A stretch of 64,000 nt of DNA, from positions 806,001 through 870,000 of the forward strand of contig OZ007036.1 in the NCBI GenBank assembly GCA_963931655.1. Direction: 5' to 3'. Below the pieces are notes generated by a model, which was not told the DNA's origin, ran no database searches, and was given only the letters and a program-made list of their open reading frames with translations. This document shows positions 15,811-25,530 of this stretch, piece after piece (the first letter of the stretch is position 1; every line of letters begins with the position of its first letter). This DNA comes from Butyricicoccus_B sp017886875 (GTDB lineage Bacteria > Bacillota > Clostridia > Oscillospirales > Butyricicoccaceae). Position numbers and translations under genes: made by a program.

Positions 15811-17019
15811 TTAGGTACGATAATCGCCGTTAATCTTTACATAATCATAGGTTAGGTCACAGCCCCAACAGGTAGCTTTTTCTTCACCCTCGTAAAGCTC
15901 AACATCAATATTAACCTCGTTTTCAAGCAAAATCTGCTTTGCTAAATCCTCATCAAAATCCAAGCCATAGCCATGGTCACATACCATAACAGTGCCTACA
16001 CTAGATGAGAATGAAACTGTAACATATTCTGGTCTAAATGGTGCTTTAGAATAGCCCATAGCACAAAGCACTCTGCCCCAGTTAGCATCTGCACCAAACA
16101 TAGCAGCCTTTACAAGACTAGATGCACATACTGCCTTTGCAAGACGTTCTGCGGCTTCTTCACTTCTAGCACCACTTACAGTACAAGTGATAAGCTTTGT
16201 TGCACCCTCGCCATCACTTGCAATCATACGAGCTAAACGCACATTTACTTCATGAAGTGCTTGATAGAACTTGTCAAAGTCCTCATTTTGCCAATCAATC
16301 TGTTCATTACCTGCTAGACCGTTTGCCATAACAATACACATATCATTAGTTGAAGTATCACCGTCAACACTAACTCTGTTATAGCTTCTGCGAACACTTT
16401 CAACAAGTGCGATTTGTAACATCTCATGTGTAATATTGCAGTCAGTTGTGATAAAACCGAGCATAGTACCCATATTAGGGTGTATCATACCGCTACCCTT
16501 TGCTATACCACCGATATGACATGTTTTACCGCCAACATTAAATTCAATAGCAACGCTTTTAACCTTTGTATCAGTGGTTAAAATTGCATGGCTTGCAGCC
16601 TCTGAACCATTGTTTGAAAGCTTTAAATTGCCAATGTTTTCTTCAATACATTCTATATTTAATCTTTGACCAATAACACCAGTTGATGCTACAAGAACTC
16701 TATCTTCTTCAACACCAAGCAACTTTGCAGCGGCTTGTGCTTGACGCTTTGCATTTTCCATACCATCTGGTGCACAAGCGTTAGCATTACCAGCATTTAC
16801 AACAATCGCACGAGCTACACCATCTTCTAAGTGCTCCATTGTAACATAAAGTGGAGCCGCCTTTACTCTATTTAATGTGTATGTTGCAGCTGCTGTACAC
16901 TCACATTCAGAAAGAATAATTGCAAGGTCATCAGTTTTGCGGCTTTCTTTAATTCCGCAACGTGTTGCACCCGCTTTAAATCCCTTTGCAGCACATACGC
17001 CGCCTGAAATGATTTTCAT
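15811..17019 (-). CDS. argJ: Bifunctional glutamate N-acetyltransferase / amino-acid acetyltransferase
   Basis: The 402-residue ornithine acetyltransferase recycles the acetyl group from N-acetylornithine to glutamate. The family self-cleaves before a conserved Thr. The site is seen near residue 181 in KGSGMIHPNMGTMLGFITTD (usually ATML; here GTML), giving alpha and beta chains. Other matches include VDGDTSTND and DANWGRVLCAMGYS. It is adjacent to argC. No argA or argE is seen in the operon, which fits the cyclic acetyl pathway. Whether it also uses acetyl-CoA cannot be read from sequence. Confidence 0.95.
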   Translation of the reverse strand: MKIISGGVCAAKGFKAGATRCGIKESRKTDDLAIILSECECTAAATYTLNRVKAAPLYVTMEHLEDGVARAIVVNAGNANACAPDGMENAKRQAQAAAKLLGVEEDRVLVASTGVIGQRLNIECIEENIGNLKLSNNGSEAASHAILTTDTKVKSVAIEFNVGGKTCHIGGIAKGSGMIHPNMGTMLGFITTDCNITHEMLQIALVESVRRSYNRVSVDGDTSTNDMCIVMANGLAGNEQIDWQNEDFDKFYQALHEVNVRLARMIASDGEGATKLITCTVSGARSEEAAERLAKAVCASSLVKAAMFGADANWGRVLCAMGYSKAPFRPEYVTVSFSSSVGTVMVCDHGYGLDFDEDLAKQILLENEVNIDVELYEGEEKATCWGCDLTYDYVKINGDYRT

Positions 17020-17034
17020 AATTTATTTTTCTCC

Positions 17035-17973
17035 CTATATATTAAGACCTGTGGTTTCGTCCATGCCGAGCATAATATTCATATTCTGTACAGCCGCACC
17101 AGATGCCCCCTTGCCTAGATTATCAAACAAAGCAGTAATCATAGTTTGGTTTTCATTTCCACAAACTACAATTTTTAAGCTGTCCTTACCTGCCATTGTA
17201 TTAGCTCCAAGCATATCTGTATCACCGCCAAATGGTGCAACAGTAACAAATTTTTGACCTTTGTAATAATCACAAAGTGCTCTATGAATTTGCTCTGCGG
17301 TTGGATTTCCGTTAAGATTATTGTTTACAAGGCTTAAAGTACCCGCCATACCTTTATAGTAATCATCAACTACAGGTGCAAATACTGGCGGATTGTCAAT
17401 TTCACAAACCGCTTTCATTTCTGGTAAATGCTTATGATTTAAGTTAAGACCATAAATTCTAGGTGCAAAATATTCCTGTGGTTTATCCTCGCTTTCATAA
17501 GAAGCAATCATTTTTTTGCCGCCGCCTGAATAACCAGTCAGTGAGAAAAATGACATTGGATAATCTTTAGGAAGTATACCAAGCTTTACAAGCGGATAAA
17601 CAATAGATATAAAACCTGTTGCATGACAACCTGGGTTTGCAACTCTTTTAGAATTTGCAATAGCCTGTCGTTTTTCGCTTGATAACTCTGGAAAACCATA
17701 ATCCCAAGCGGGATTTATTCTATGAGCAGTTGAGGCATCAATAATTCTGGTATTTGGATTTGTAACCAAGCTTACTGCCTCTCTAGCGGCTGCATCAGGC
17801 AGACATAAAAATACTATATCTGCCTGATTTATAAGCTTTGCACGCTCATTTATATCTTTTCGTTTATCTTCATCAATAAGCAATAATTTTAAATCATCTC
17901 TTGAGCCTAAACGCTCATAAATTTGAAGTCCAGTAGTTCCTTCCTTACCATCTATATAAATAACAGGTTTCAT
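17035..17973 (-). CDS. argC: N-acetyl-gamma-glutamyl-phosphate reductase, short (type 2) form
   Basis: At 312 residues it belongs to the shorter ArgC type rather than the roughly 345-residue Bacillus form. The N-terminus VIYIDGKEGTTGLQIYERL is the NADP-binding region typical of the type-2 proteins. The catalytic Cys lies in VANPGCHATGF near residue 114, and GYSGGGKKMI follows near 148. It reduces the acyl phosphate made by ArgB to the semialdehyde. Its ATG overlaps the argH stop (ATGA), so translation is coupled. Confidence 0.95.
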   Translation of the reverse strand: MKPVIYIDGKEGTTGLQIYERLGSRDDLKLLLIDEDKRKDINERAKLINQADIVFLCLPDAAAREAVSLVTNPNTRIIDASTAHRINPAWDYGFPELSSEKRQAIANSKRVANPGCHATGFISIVYPLVKLGILPKDYPMSFFSLTGYSGGGKKMIASYESEDKPQEYFAPRIYGLNLNHKHLPEMKAVCEIDNPPVFAPVVDDYYKGMAGTLSLVNNNLNGNPTAEQIHRALCDYYKGQKFVTVAPFGGDTDMLGANTMAGKDSLKIVVCGNENQTMITALFDNLGKGASGAAVQNMNIMLGMDETTGLNI

Positions 17974-19364
17974 TGTTCTACTGCCTCATATTGCTCCATA
18001 AATTTCTCAATTTTTGCAATCTGACGTTTAACTTCCTCTGGAGCTGGTCCACCGATTACCTTACGCTCTCTTACACAAGTGTTAAGGTCAAGAGCATCAT
18101 AAACATCAGGTGCAAACATCTTTGAAATTGCACCAAAGTCCTTTAGAGTAAGTGTTTCCAGAGTTTCATCAGCCTTAATACATTCGCTAACCAGTCTACC
18201 AACAGTTTTATATGCATCTCTAAACGGCATACCCTTTTTAGTTAGATAGTCCGCACAGTCAGTTGCATTGATAAAGCCCTTAGAAGCTGCTTTACGCATA
18301 TTGTCTTTACGCAGTGTCATTGTAGTAAACATAGGAGTAAATACCTCTAAACACTGTTTTACTGTGTCAATAGCGTTAAATACAGCCTCTTTATCCTCTT
18401 GCATATCTTTATTATATGCAAGTGGTAAGCCTTTGAGCATTGTAAGCAGAGTTGTAAGACTGCCATATACACGACCAGTTTTACCACGGATAAGTTCACA
18501 AACATCAGGGTTTTTCTTTTGTGGCATAATAGATGAACCAGTTGAATAAGCGTCATCTAGTTCCACAAATTTAAATTCCCAAGAACACCAAGAAATAATT
18601 TCTTCTGAAAGTCTTGATAGGTGCATCATTAAGATAGATAAATCTGAACAAAGCTCGATACAGTAATCTCTATCAGAAACACCATCAAGAGAGTTGTCAG
18701 TGAGACGAGCAAAGCCAAGCTGTTCACGCACAAAATCTCTATCAATAGGATATGTAGTTGATGCAAGTGCACCAGAGCCGAGTGGCATATCGTCCATACG
18801 CTCTAAGCAGTCATCAAGACGCATAACATCACGCTTTAGCATATTTGCATAAGCCATCATATAATGAGCGAATGTTGTAGGCTGTGCTCTTTGAAGATGT
18901 GTATAGCCTGGCATAACAGCATCTAAATTTTCCTTAGACTTATCACAAAGAGCCTTCATGAAATCAAGAGTTAAACCGATAATCTCAGCAATTTCTTTCT
19001 TAACATAAAGACGCATGTCAAGTGCTACTTGGTCATTTCTTGAACGACCTGTATGCAGGCGTTTACCTGTATCGCCTATTCTCTCAGTTAGAAGTTGCTC
19101 TACATTCATATGAATATCTTCATAATCTAAAGAGAACTCTACATTGCCCGCTTCAATATCCGCTAAAATCTCCTTGAGACCTGCAACAATCTTTTCTGCC
19201 TCATGCTGCTCGATAATACCTTGTTTACCGAGCATAGTTGCATGAGCAATAGAGCCTGTTATATCCTCTTTATAAAGACGACAGTCAAACATAATAGAGG
19301 AGTTAAAATCATTTACTACAAGGTCAGTTTCCTTTTGAAATCTGCCTGCCCATAATTTAGCCAT
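17970..19364 (-). CDS. argH: Argininosuccinate lyase
   Basis: The 464-residue fumarase/aspartase-superfamily enzyme splits argininosuccinate to arginine and fumarate. The signature GSSIMPQKKNPD near residue 278 is intact, and so are HTGRSRNDQVALD near 104 and the catalytic-His region PGYTHLQRAQPTTFAHY near 152. The start is 10 bases after the argG stop, and the end overlaps argC by 4 bases, so argGHC are tightly coupled. Confidence 0.97.
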   Translation of the reverse strand: MAKLWAGRFQKETDLVVNDFNSSIMFDCRLYKEDITGSIAHATMLGKQGIIEQHEAEKIVAGLKEILADIEAGNVEFSLDYEDIHMNVEQLLTERIGDTGKRLHTGRSRNDQVALDMRLYVKKEIAEIIGLTLDFMKALCDKSKENLDAVMPGYTHLQRAQPTTFAHYMMAYANMLKRDVMRLDDCLERMDDMPLGSGALASTTYPIDRDFVREQLGFARLTDNSLDGVSDRDYCIELCSDLSILMMHLSRLSEEIISWCSWEFKFVELDDAYSTGSSIMPQKKNPDVCELIRGKTGRVYGSLTTLLTMLKGLPLAYNKDMQEDKEAVFNAIDTVKQCLEVFTPMFTTMTLRKDNMRKAASKGFINATDCADYLTKKGMPFRDAYKTVGRLVSECIKADETLETLTLKDFGAISKMFAPDVYDALDLNTCVRERKVIGGPAPEEVKRQIAKIEKFMEQYEAVEQ

Positions 19365-19374
19365 AATTTACCTC

Positions 19375-20625
19375 TTATTCTACACTTGGGAAGTGCTTAC
19401 CAGTCTTTTCAAATAATGCTTGGTCATTTAATGCACGAACCTTTAGTGGAAGACCAAACAGGTTAATGAAACCAGCAGAGTCAGCTTGGTCATAGCAATC
19501 GTCCTCATCAAATGTAGCCATACCAGCAGAGTATAGAGAATAAGGAGAAGTTACAGATGCAGGGATAATATTGCCCTTATAAAGCTTTAGCTTAACATCA
19601 CCAGTAACAGTTTCCTGAGTAGCGTCAACAAAAGCGGTCATAGCCTTGCGAAGTGGAGTGTACCACTGACCATTGTATACAAGGTCTGCAAACTTTAGTG
19701 CGAGCTGCTGTTTATAATGAGCAGTTTCTTTATCAAGAGTGATTTCCTCTAGTTTCTGATGAGCAGCATATAAAACAGCACCACCTGGAGTTTCATATAC
19801 GCCACGGCTCTTCATACCAACAAGACGGTTTTCAACAATATCAAGAATACCGCAACCATTAGCACCGCCAAGCTCATTAAGCTTAGTGATAAGAGCAACA
19901 GAGTCCATCTCTACACCATCAACAGCAGTTGGAACACCCTTTTCAAAGTGAATAGTCACATAAGTTGGAACGTCTGGAGCTTGCTCTGGAGAAACGCCCA
20001 TTTCAAGGAAACCTTCCTTGTTTAGTGGAGCTTCATTTGCAGGGTCTTCAAGGTCAAGACCTTCATGTGATAAGTGCCACAGGTTCTTATCCTTAGAATA
20101 GTTAGTTTCCTTATTTATCTTTAGTGGTATATTGTGCCTTTCAGCGTATTCGATTTCCTTTTCACGAGAGTTAAGCTCCCAGAAACGCCATGGAGCAATA
20201 ATGTCCATATCTGGAGCAAAAGCTTTAATAGCTAGCTCAAAACGTACTTGGTCATTGCCCTTACCTGTGCAACCATGACAAATAGCATCTGCACCTTCTT
20301 TTTTAGCGATTTCAACAATACGCTTTGCAATGATTGGACGTGCAAATGAAGTACCTAAAAGATATTGCTCATAAGACGCACCAGCCTGCATTGTTGGGAT
20401 AATATAATCATCAACAAATTCCTTTGTTAAATCTTCAATGTATAGCTTAGACGCACCAGTACCCAGTGCACGTTCTTCAAGACCTTCAAGCTCGCTTGCT
20501 TGACCTACATTACCAGATACAGCGATAACTTCACAGCCATAATGCTCTTTTAGCCAAGGGATAAGCACAGAAGTATCAAGACCGCCTGAATATGCTAAAA
20601 CTACTTTGTTGTATTTCTTTTCCAT
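19375..20625 (-). CDS. argG: Argininosuccinate synthase
   Basis: The 416-residue enzyme joins citrulline and aspartate with ATP. The PP-loop motif AYSGGLDTSV is at residues 10-19, with CHGCTGKGNDQVRFE near 125 and ISKDKNLWH-like region (NYSKDKNLWHLSHEG) near 180. It is the first gene of the argGHCJBDF operon, and its upstream region holds a TTGCAA-17-TATAAT promoter plus an ARG-box-like site. Length and motifs are typical. Confidence 0.97.
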   Translation of the reverse strand: MEKKYNKVVLAYSGGLDTSVLIPWLKEHYGCEVIAVSGNVGQASELEGLEERALGTGASKLYIEDLTKEFVDDYIIPTMQAGASYEQYLLGTSFARPIIAKRIVEIAKKEGADAICHGCTGKGNDQVRFELAIKAFAPDMDIIAPWRFWELNSREKEIEYAERHNIPLKINKETNYSKDKNLWHLSHEGLDLEDPANEAPLNKEGFLEMGVSPEQAPDVPTYVTIHFEKGVPTAVDGVEMDSVALITKLNELGGANGCGILDIVENRLVGMKSRGVYETPGGAVLYAAHQKLEEITLDKETAHYKQQLALKFADLVYNGQWYTPLRKAMTAFVDATQETVTGDVKLKLYKGNIIPASVTSPYSLYSAGMATFDEDDCYDQADSAGFINLFGLPLKVRALNDQALFEKTGKHFPSVE

Positions 20626-20666
20626 CTTTATATTCCTCCAAATTTATCCGATTTCGGGATAAAATT

Positions 20667-20695
20667 ATTATAACTCCTAAATACGGTTATTGCAA
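20667..20695 (-). promoter_or_regulatory. Promoter of the arginine operon
   Basis: On the minus strand TTGCAA and a perfect TATAAT are spaced 17 bases apart. The predicted 5' UTR is about 35 bases, too short for a T-box or riboswitch, which points to regulation by a DNA-binding repressor. Confidence 0.75.
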
Positions 20696-20721
20696 GAAAA
20701 ATAAATAAATATTTTGAAAAA

Positions 20722-20754
20722 TGAATATTTATGCAGTTTATGCATGAATTTTGT
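20722..20754. promoter_or_regulatory. Candidate ArgR/AhrC operator (ARG boxes)
   Basis: TGAATATTTATGCA at 20722-20735 matches the TGAAT-N4-ATTCA type ARG box at all but one base. A second, weaker match (TGCATGAATTTTGT) follows at 20741-20754. The tandem pair lies between the divergent argG and pncB promoters, about 27 bases upstream of the argG -35. The regulator gene itself is not in the window. Confidence 0.5.
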
Positions 20755-20779
20755 TTTTTTTAAAGTTTTACGATTTTTC

Positions 20780-20808
20780 TTGAAATTTTTATCTTTTCGT
20801 AATATCAT
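20780..20808 (+). promoter_or_regulatory. Probable promoter of pncB
   Basis: TTGAAA and TATCAT are separated by 17 bases. A short GGTGT-AAAG-ACACC hairpin (20821-20834) lies near the expected transcript start. No known riboswitch consensus was recognised. Confidence 0.5.
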
Positions 20809-20885
20809 AGTTTTATTAAGGGTGTAAAGACACCTGTTTGTTTTCAGATGAAATTTATGTTTCTTGAAAGGGAATTGAGAAAAAT

Positions 20886-22331
20886 ATGACAGAAAAAAAT
20901 CTAACTATGCTCACCGATTTTTATGAGTTTACTATGGCTCATGGCTACTTTGAAAAGGGTATGGCTAACCGTAGAGCCTACTTTGATATGTTTTTTAGAC
21001 GTGTGCCAGATGGTGGCGGATATGCTATTATGGCAGGTGTAGAACAGCTTATAGAATATTTTGAAAACCTTAAATTTACAGATGAAGATATTGAGTATTT
21101 AAAAAGTAAAAATTGCTTTTCTGATGCATTCCTTGCATATTTAAAAGATTTTAAATTTGAATGTGATGTATGGGCAGTGCCAGAAGGCACTCCAATCTTC
21201 CCTGGAGAGCCTATTGTAACCATTGCAGGGCCTATGATACAGGCTCAATTTGTGGAAACAATGATATTGCTTACAATAAATCACCAAACGCTTATTGCTA
21301 CAAAAGCAAGCCGTATAACTCGTGCTGCTCAAGGTAGAGTTGTGCTTGAATTTGGTTCACGCCGAGCACAAAGTTATGATGGTGCTATTTTTGGTGCAAG
21401 AGCATCTTATATAGGCGGTTGTCATGGTACAGCTTGTGTTATGTCTGATAGAGATTATGGTATTCCAGCGGGTGGTACAATGGCTCATTCTTGGGTTCAG
21501 ATGTTCCCTAGTGAATATGATGCTTTTAAAGCTTATGCAGAAATTTACCCAGATAATTGTGTATTTTTAGTTGACACTTATAATGTATTAAAATCAGGTG
21601 TTGTAAATGCCATTAGAGTAGCTGATGAAGTGCTTGCACCTATGGGCAAACGTCCAAAGGCAATCCGTCTTGACTCAGGCGACATTGCATATCTTTCTAT
21701 ACAAGCTAGAAAAATGCTTGATAAAGCAGGTTATAGCGATGTACAAATTATGGCATCTAATTCACTTGATGAATATTTAGTTAGCGATTTACTATTGCAA
21801 GGTGCTAAGATTGACTCTTTCGGCATTGGTGAACGTTTAATCACCTCTAAATCTGAACCTGTATTTGGCGGTGTTTATAAGCTTGCAGCGGTTGATGATG
21901 ACCATGGAAACATTGTTCCAAAAATTAAAATCTCTGAAAATGTAGAGAAAATCACAAATCCACATTTTAAAAAGGTTTATCGCTTTTTTGACAAAGAAAG
22001 CGGTATGGCTTTAGGTGATGTACTTTGTGTACATGATGAAGTTATAGACGAAAGCCAGCCTTATACCCTATTTGACCCCGTTCATACATGGAAAAAGAAA
22101 ATTTTAACCGATTATGAGGCTAAACCTCTGCTTGTTCCAATATTTGAAAACGGTAAAAAGGTTTATAATTCCCCTAATATTCATGAAATTAGAGCTTATT
22201 GTCAAAAGCAGCTTGATACACTTTGGGAGCAAATCAAGCGTTTTGAATATCCACAAACCTACTATGTAGATTTATCTAAAAAGCTTTGGAATGTTAAACA
22301 TAATCTGCTTGAAAGCTGTCGTATAGTGTAA
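20886..22331 (+). CDS. pncB: Nicotinate phosphoribosyltransferase
   Basis: The 481-residue enzyme makes nicotinate mononucleotide from nicotinate and PRPP in NAD salvage. The N-terminus LTMLTDFYEFTMAHGYF, the catalytic-region FGSRRAQS near residue 157, GTMAHSWVQMF near 196 and IRLDSGDIAYLS near 258 are typical of the long NAPRTase group. The ATG follows an AAAGGGAATTGAG region. It is monocistronic, closed by a hairpin shared with dnaJ, and divergent from the arginine operon. Confidence 0.95.
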   Translation: MTEKNLTMLTDFYEFTMAHGYFEKGMANRRAYFDMFFRRVPDGGGYAIMAGVEQLIEYFENLKFTDEDIEYLKSKNCFSDAFLAYLKDFKFECDVWAVPEGTPIFPGEPIVTIAGPMIQAQFVETMILLTINHQTLIATKASRITRAAQGRVVLEFGSRRAQSYDGAIFGARASYIGGCHGTACVMSDRDYGIPAGGTMAHSWVQMFPSEYDAFKAYAEIYPDNCVFLVDTYNVLKSGVVNAIRVADEVLAPMGKRPKAIRLDSGDIAYLSIQARKMLDKAGYSDVQIMASNSLDEYLVSDLLLQGAKIDSFGIGERLITSKSEPVFGGVYKLAAVDDDHGNIVPKIKISENVEKITNPHFKKVYRFFDKESGMALGDVLCVHDEVIDESQPYTLFDPVHTWKKKILTDYEAKPLLVPIFENGKKVYNSPNIHEIRAYCQKQLDTLWEQIKRFEYPQTYYVDLSKKLWNVKHNLLESCRIV

Positions 22332-22337
22332 AACAAA

Positions 22338-22368
22338 AAAGTCTGAGGAAAAACAATCCTCAGACTTT
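22338..22368. terminator. Bidirectional terminator between pncB and dnaJ
   Basis: Twelve-base perfect arms (AAAGTCTGAGGA and complement) enclose a 7-base loop, with A-runs on one side and T-runs on the other. It can therefore end both the pncB and the dnaK-operon transcripts. Confidence 0.85.
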
Positions 22369-22373
22369 ATTTT

Positions 22374-23540
22374 TTAATCTGCTTTAAATGCGTCTTTCAT
22401 TTTATCCCAAAAGCTCTTTTTTTGCTGTTGGTTTTCATCAGTTGTAGTTGCTTCAAATTCTTTTAAAATTTCTTTTTGTCTATGGGTTAGGTTTCTAGGA
22501 ATTTCAACATTTACCTTAACATATTGGTCACCACGACCACGACCATTTACATTTTGTATTCCCTTTCCACGTAAACGGAATACAGTTCCCGGTTGAGTGC
22601 CTTCTGGAATAGAATATTCAACCTTACCATCAATAGTAGGCACTTGTAATGTATCACCTAAAGCTGCTTGTGCAAATGAAACAGGGATTTCACAAACAAC
22701 ATCATAACCTTCTCTTGTAAATATTGGGTGTGGACGAATAGAAACAGTTACAATAACATCGCCAGCTGGACCACCATTTACACCAGAACCGCCTTGACCT
22801 CTAAGCTGAATTGCTTGACCATCATCAATACCAGCAGGGATTTTAACCTTGAGTGTGCGTGATTTTTGAGTTTTACCAGTACCTCCACACTTAGAGCACT
22901 TATGCTTAATAATTTTACCTGTTCCCTGACAATGAGGACAAGCCGATTGAGTTTGGAATATACCAAGCGGAGTTCTTTGAGATTGAGTTATATAACCTGA
23001 ACCCTTACAATTTGAGCATGTTTCTGCTGACGTACCCTTTGCAGCACCAGTACCATTACATTCTTCACAATTTTCTGTGCGTTGAATAGTGATTTCCTTT
23101 TCACAGCCGAAAGCGGCTTCTTCAAAAGAAAGCATAACACGCTGCTGAATAGTTTGACCACGTTGCGGAGCATTTCTTCTCGAGCGTGAAGAACTGCCAA
23201 AACCACCGCCAAAGAATGAGCCGAACATATCCCCTATATCGCCCATATCAAAGCCGCCAAAACCACTAAATCCACCGCCAAAGCCACCGCCTTGACCTGC
23301 ACCATAGTTAGGGTCTACACCTGCAAAGCCAAACTGGTCATATTTTTGACGTTTGGTTTTATCAGATAGCACTTCATAAGCTTCATTTAGCTCTTTGAAT
23401 TTTTCTGCTGCTTCTGGATTGTCTTTATTTAAGTCTGGGTGATATTTCTTGGCTAATTTTCTGTGTGCCTTTTTTATTTCATCATCAGATGCACTTTTAG
23501 AAACGCCAAGCACCTCATAATAATCTCTTTTATCTGCCAT
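22374..23540 (-). CDS. dnaJ: Chaperone DnaJ (Hsp40)
   Basis: The 388-residue type I J-protein has a J domain with the HPD motif (KKYHPDLNKDN near residue 33), a Gly/Phe-rich linker (about 76-115) and four CxxCxGxG zinc repeats (CEECNGTG, CSNCKGSG, CPHCQGTG, CSKCGGTG, about 155-220), followed by the substrate-binding C-terminal domains. It stimulates the DnaK ATPase and delivers unfolded substrates. It is the last gene of hrcA-grpE-dnaK-dnaJ, separated from dnaK by a GC-rich hairpin. Confidence 0.97.
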   Translation of the reverse strand: MADKRDYYEVLGVSKSASDDEIKKAHRKLAKKYHPDLNKDNPEAAEKFKELNEAYEVLSDKTKRQKYDQFGFAGVDPNYGAGQGGGFGGGFSGFGGFDMGDIGDMFGSFFGGGFGSSSRSRRNAPQRGQTIQQRVMLSFEEAAFGCEKEITIQRTENCEECNGTGAAKGTSAETCSNCKGSGYITQSQRTPLGIFQTQSACPHCQGTGKIIKHKCSKCGGTGKTQKSRTLKVKIPAGIDDGQAIQLRGQGGSGVNGGPAGDVIVTVSIRPHPIFTREGYDVVCEIPVSFAQAALGDTLQVPTIDGKVEYSIPEGTQPGTVFRLRGKGIQNVNGRGRGDQYVKVNVEIPRNLTHRQKEILKEFEATTTDENQQQKKSFWDKMKDAFKAD

Positions 23541-23573
23541 AATTAAATAACCTCATTTGTAAGTAATACCCAT

Positions 23574-23610
23574 AAAAGGGCGGGAACGCATATTTTTAGC
23601 GTCCCGCCCT
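23574..23610 (-). other. GC-rich hairpin between dnaK and dnaJ
   Basis: On the minus strand AGGGCGGGACGC pairs with GCGTTCCCGCCCT (one bulged base) around a 9-base loop, and TTTTATG follows. It resembles an intrinsic terminator and would reduce dnaJ relative to dnaK or act as an mRNA-stabilising or processing element. Confidence 0.7.
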
Positions 23611-23617
23611 AAAAGTA

Positions 23618-25471
23618 TTAGTTATCCTTAACTTCAGTAAAGTCAGCGTCTACAAAGTCACCGCCAGCAGCACCATTATTACCCTGCTGTGCACCGCCTG
23701 CAAAGCCGCCGCCCATATTAGCAGCATTGCCTTGAGGTGCTTGCTGTGCATAAACCTTCTGTGCGATTTCGCCGAACTTCTTAGACAGCTCATCACTTGC
23801 AGCCTTAATCATCTGGCTATCAGTACCCTTTAGAGCTTCCTTAACCTTATTGATTTCAGCTTCAACAGCACTCTTATCTGCTGCATCAACCTTATCACCT
23901 AAATCAGATAGAGATTTTTCAGACTGGAATACAAGCTGTTCTGCACTATTGCGAATTTCAACTTCTTCCTTACGCTTCTTATCTTCCTCAGCGAACATTT
24001 CAGCTTCACGCATAGCCTTGTCGATTTCTTCATCAGAAAGGTTAGTAGATGCAGTGATAGTGATTTTCTGCTCCTTGCCAGTGCCTAAGTCCTTAGCAGA
24101 AACATTTACAATACCGTTAGCATCAATATCGAAAGTAACTTCAATCTGAGGGATACCACGAGGAGCTGGAGCGATACCATCAAGAGTGAAACGACCTAAA
24201 GTTTTGTTACCAGCAGCCATTTCACGCTCGCCCTGAAGAACATGGATTTCAACAGATGGCTGATTATCAGCAGCAGTTGAGAAAATTTGGCTCTTCTTAG
24301 TAGGGATAGTTGTGTTACGCTCGATAAGCTTAGTGCAAACACCACCAAGAGTTTCAATACCAAGAGATAGTGGAGTTACGTCAAGTAGAAGTACGTCCTT
24401 AACTTCACCGCCAAGAACACCACCTTGAATAGCAGCACCAATAGCTACACATTCATCTGGGTTAATGCCCTTAAAGCCTTCCTTACCAGTGATATTTTTA
24501 ACAGCCTCTTGAACTGCTGGAATACGAGAAGAACCACCAACAAGCAGAACCTTAGCAAGGTCACCAGCCTGTAAACCTGCATCGCTCATAGCTTGACGAA
24601 CAGGCCCCATAGTAGCTTCAACAAGGTCAGCGGTCAGTTCGTTAAACTTAGCACGGGTTAAAGTTAAATCAAGGTGCTTAGGGCCAGTAGCATCAGCTGT
24701 AATGTATGGCTGATTGATAGATGTAGAAGTTACACCGGAAAGCTCAATCTTAGCCTTTTCAGCAGCTTCCTTTAAACGCTGCATAGCCATCTTATCGTTG
24801 GATAGGTCAATACCTTCAGTCTTTTTAAACTCCTGAACCATCCAGTCCATAATACGCTTGTCAAAATCATCACCGCCAAGGTGGTTATTACCAGCAGTAG
24901 CAAGAACTTCAAGCACGCCATCACCAATATCAAGAATAGATACATCGAAAGTACCGCCGCCAAGGTCATAAACCATAACTTTTTGTTCGGTTTCCTTATC
25001 TACACCATAAGCAAGGGCAGCAGCAGTTGGCTCGTTGATAATACGCAGAACATTTAAACCTGCAATCTTACCAGCGTCCTTAGTAGCTTGACGCTGAGAG
25101 TCAGTAAAGTAAGCTGGAACAGTGATAACAGCTTCTGTAACAGTGCTACCAAGATAAGCTTCAGCATCAGCCTTTAGCTTTTGTAGTATCATAGCTGAAA
25201 CTTCTTGAGGAGAGAATTTTTTATCATCAATAGCTACACGATAATCGGTACCCATTTCACGCTTAATAGAAATAATTGTACGGTCTGCATTGGTTACAGC
25301 CTGACGCTTAGCAACCTGACCAACCATACGTTCACCAGTTTTAGAGAAAGCAACAACAGAAGGAGTAGTTCTAGCACCTTCAGCGTTTGCGATTACAACA
25401 GCTTCGCCGCCTTCCATAACAGCTACACAGCTATTGGTTGTACCTAAGTCAATACCAATAATCTTACCCAT
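23618..25471 (-). CDS. dnaK: Chaperone DnaK (Hsp70)
   Basis: The 617-residue chaperone has the N-terminal ATPase (IIGIDLGTTNSCVAVMEGG at the start, VYDLGGGTFDVSILDIG near 170, LLVGGSSRIPAVQ near 310), the substrate-binding beta domain (DVTPLSLGIETLGG near 366) and the helical lid. The Gly/Asn/Ala-rich tail ends DADFTEVKDN, like other Firmicute DnaKs. It refolds proteins with DnaJ and GrpE. Regulation is by HrcA at the CIRCE element upstream of hrcA. Confidence 0.98.
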   Translation of the reverse strand: MGKIIGIDLGTTNSCVAVMEGGEAVVIANAEGARTTPSVVAFSKTGERMVGQVAKRQAVTNADRTIISIKREMGTDYRVAIDDKKFSPQEVSAMILQKLKADAEAYLGSTVTEAVITVPAYFTDSQRQATKDAGKIAGLNVLRIINEPTAAALAYGVDKETEQKVMVYDLGGGTFDVSILDIGDGVLEVLATAGNNHLGGDDFDKRIMDWMVQEFKKTEGIDLSNDKMAMQRLKEAAEKAKIELSGVTSTSINQPYITADATGPKHLDLTLTRAKFNELTADLVEATMGPVRQAMSDAGLQAGDLAKVLLVGGSSRIPAVQEAVKNITGKEGFKGINPDECVAIGAAIQGGVLGGEVKDVLLLDVTPLSLGIETLGGVCTKLIERNTTIPTKKSQIFSTAADNQPSVEIHVLQGEREMAAGNKTLGRFTLDGIAPAPRGIPQIEVTFDIDANGIVNVSAKDLGTGKEQKITITASTNLSDEEIDKAMREAEMFAEEDKKRKEEVEIRNSAEQLVFQSEKSLSDLGDKVDAADKSAVEAEINKVKEALKGTDSQMIKAASDELSKKFGEIAQKVYAQQAPQGNAANMGGGFAGGAQQGNNGAAGGDFVDADFTEVKDN

Positions 25472-25530
25472 AATTTAAGACTCCTTTTATAATAGATAGT
25501 ATATTTAACAAAATTAAGTGTGTGCAGTTT

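Noticed and set aside
20809..20885. NAD-type riboswitch before pncB
   Set aside because: Only a 5-bp hairpin is present; none of the conserved features known to me were recognised.
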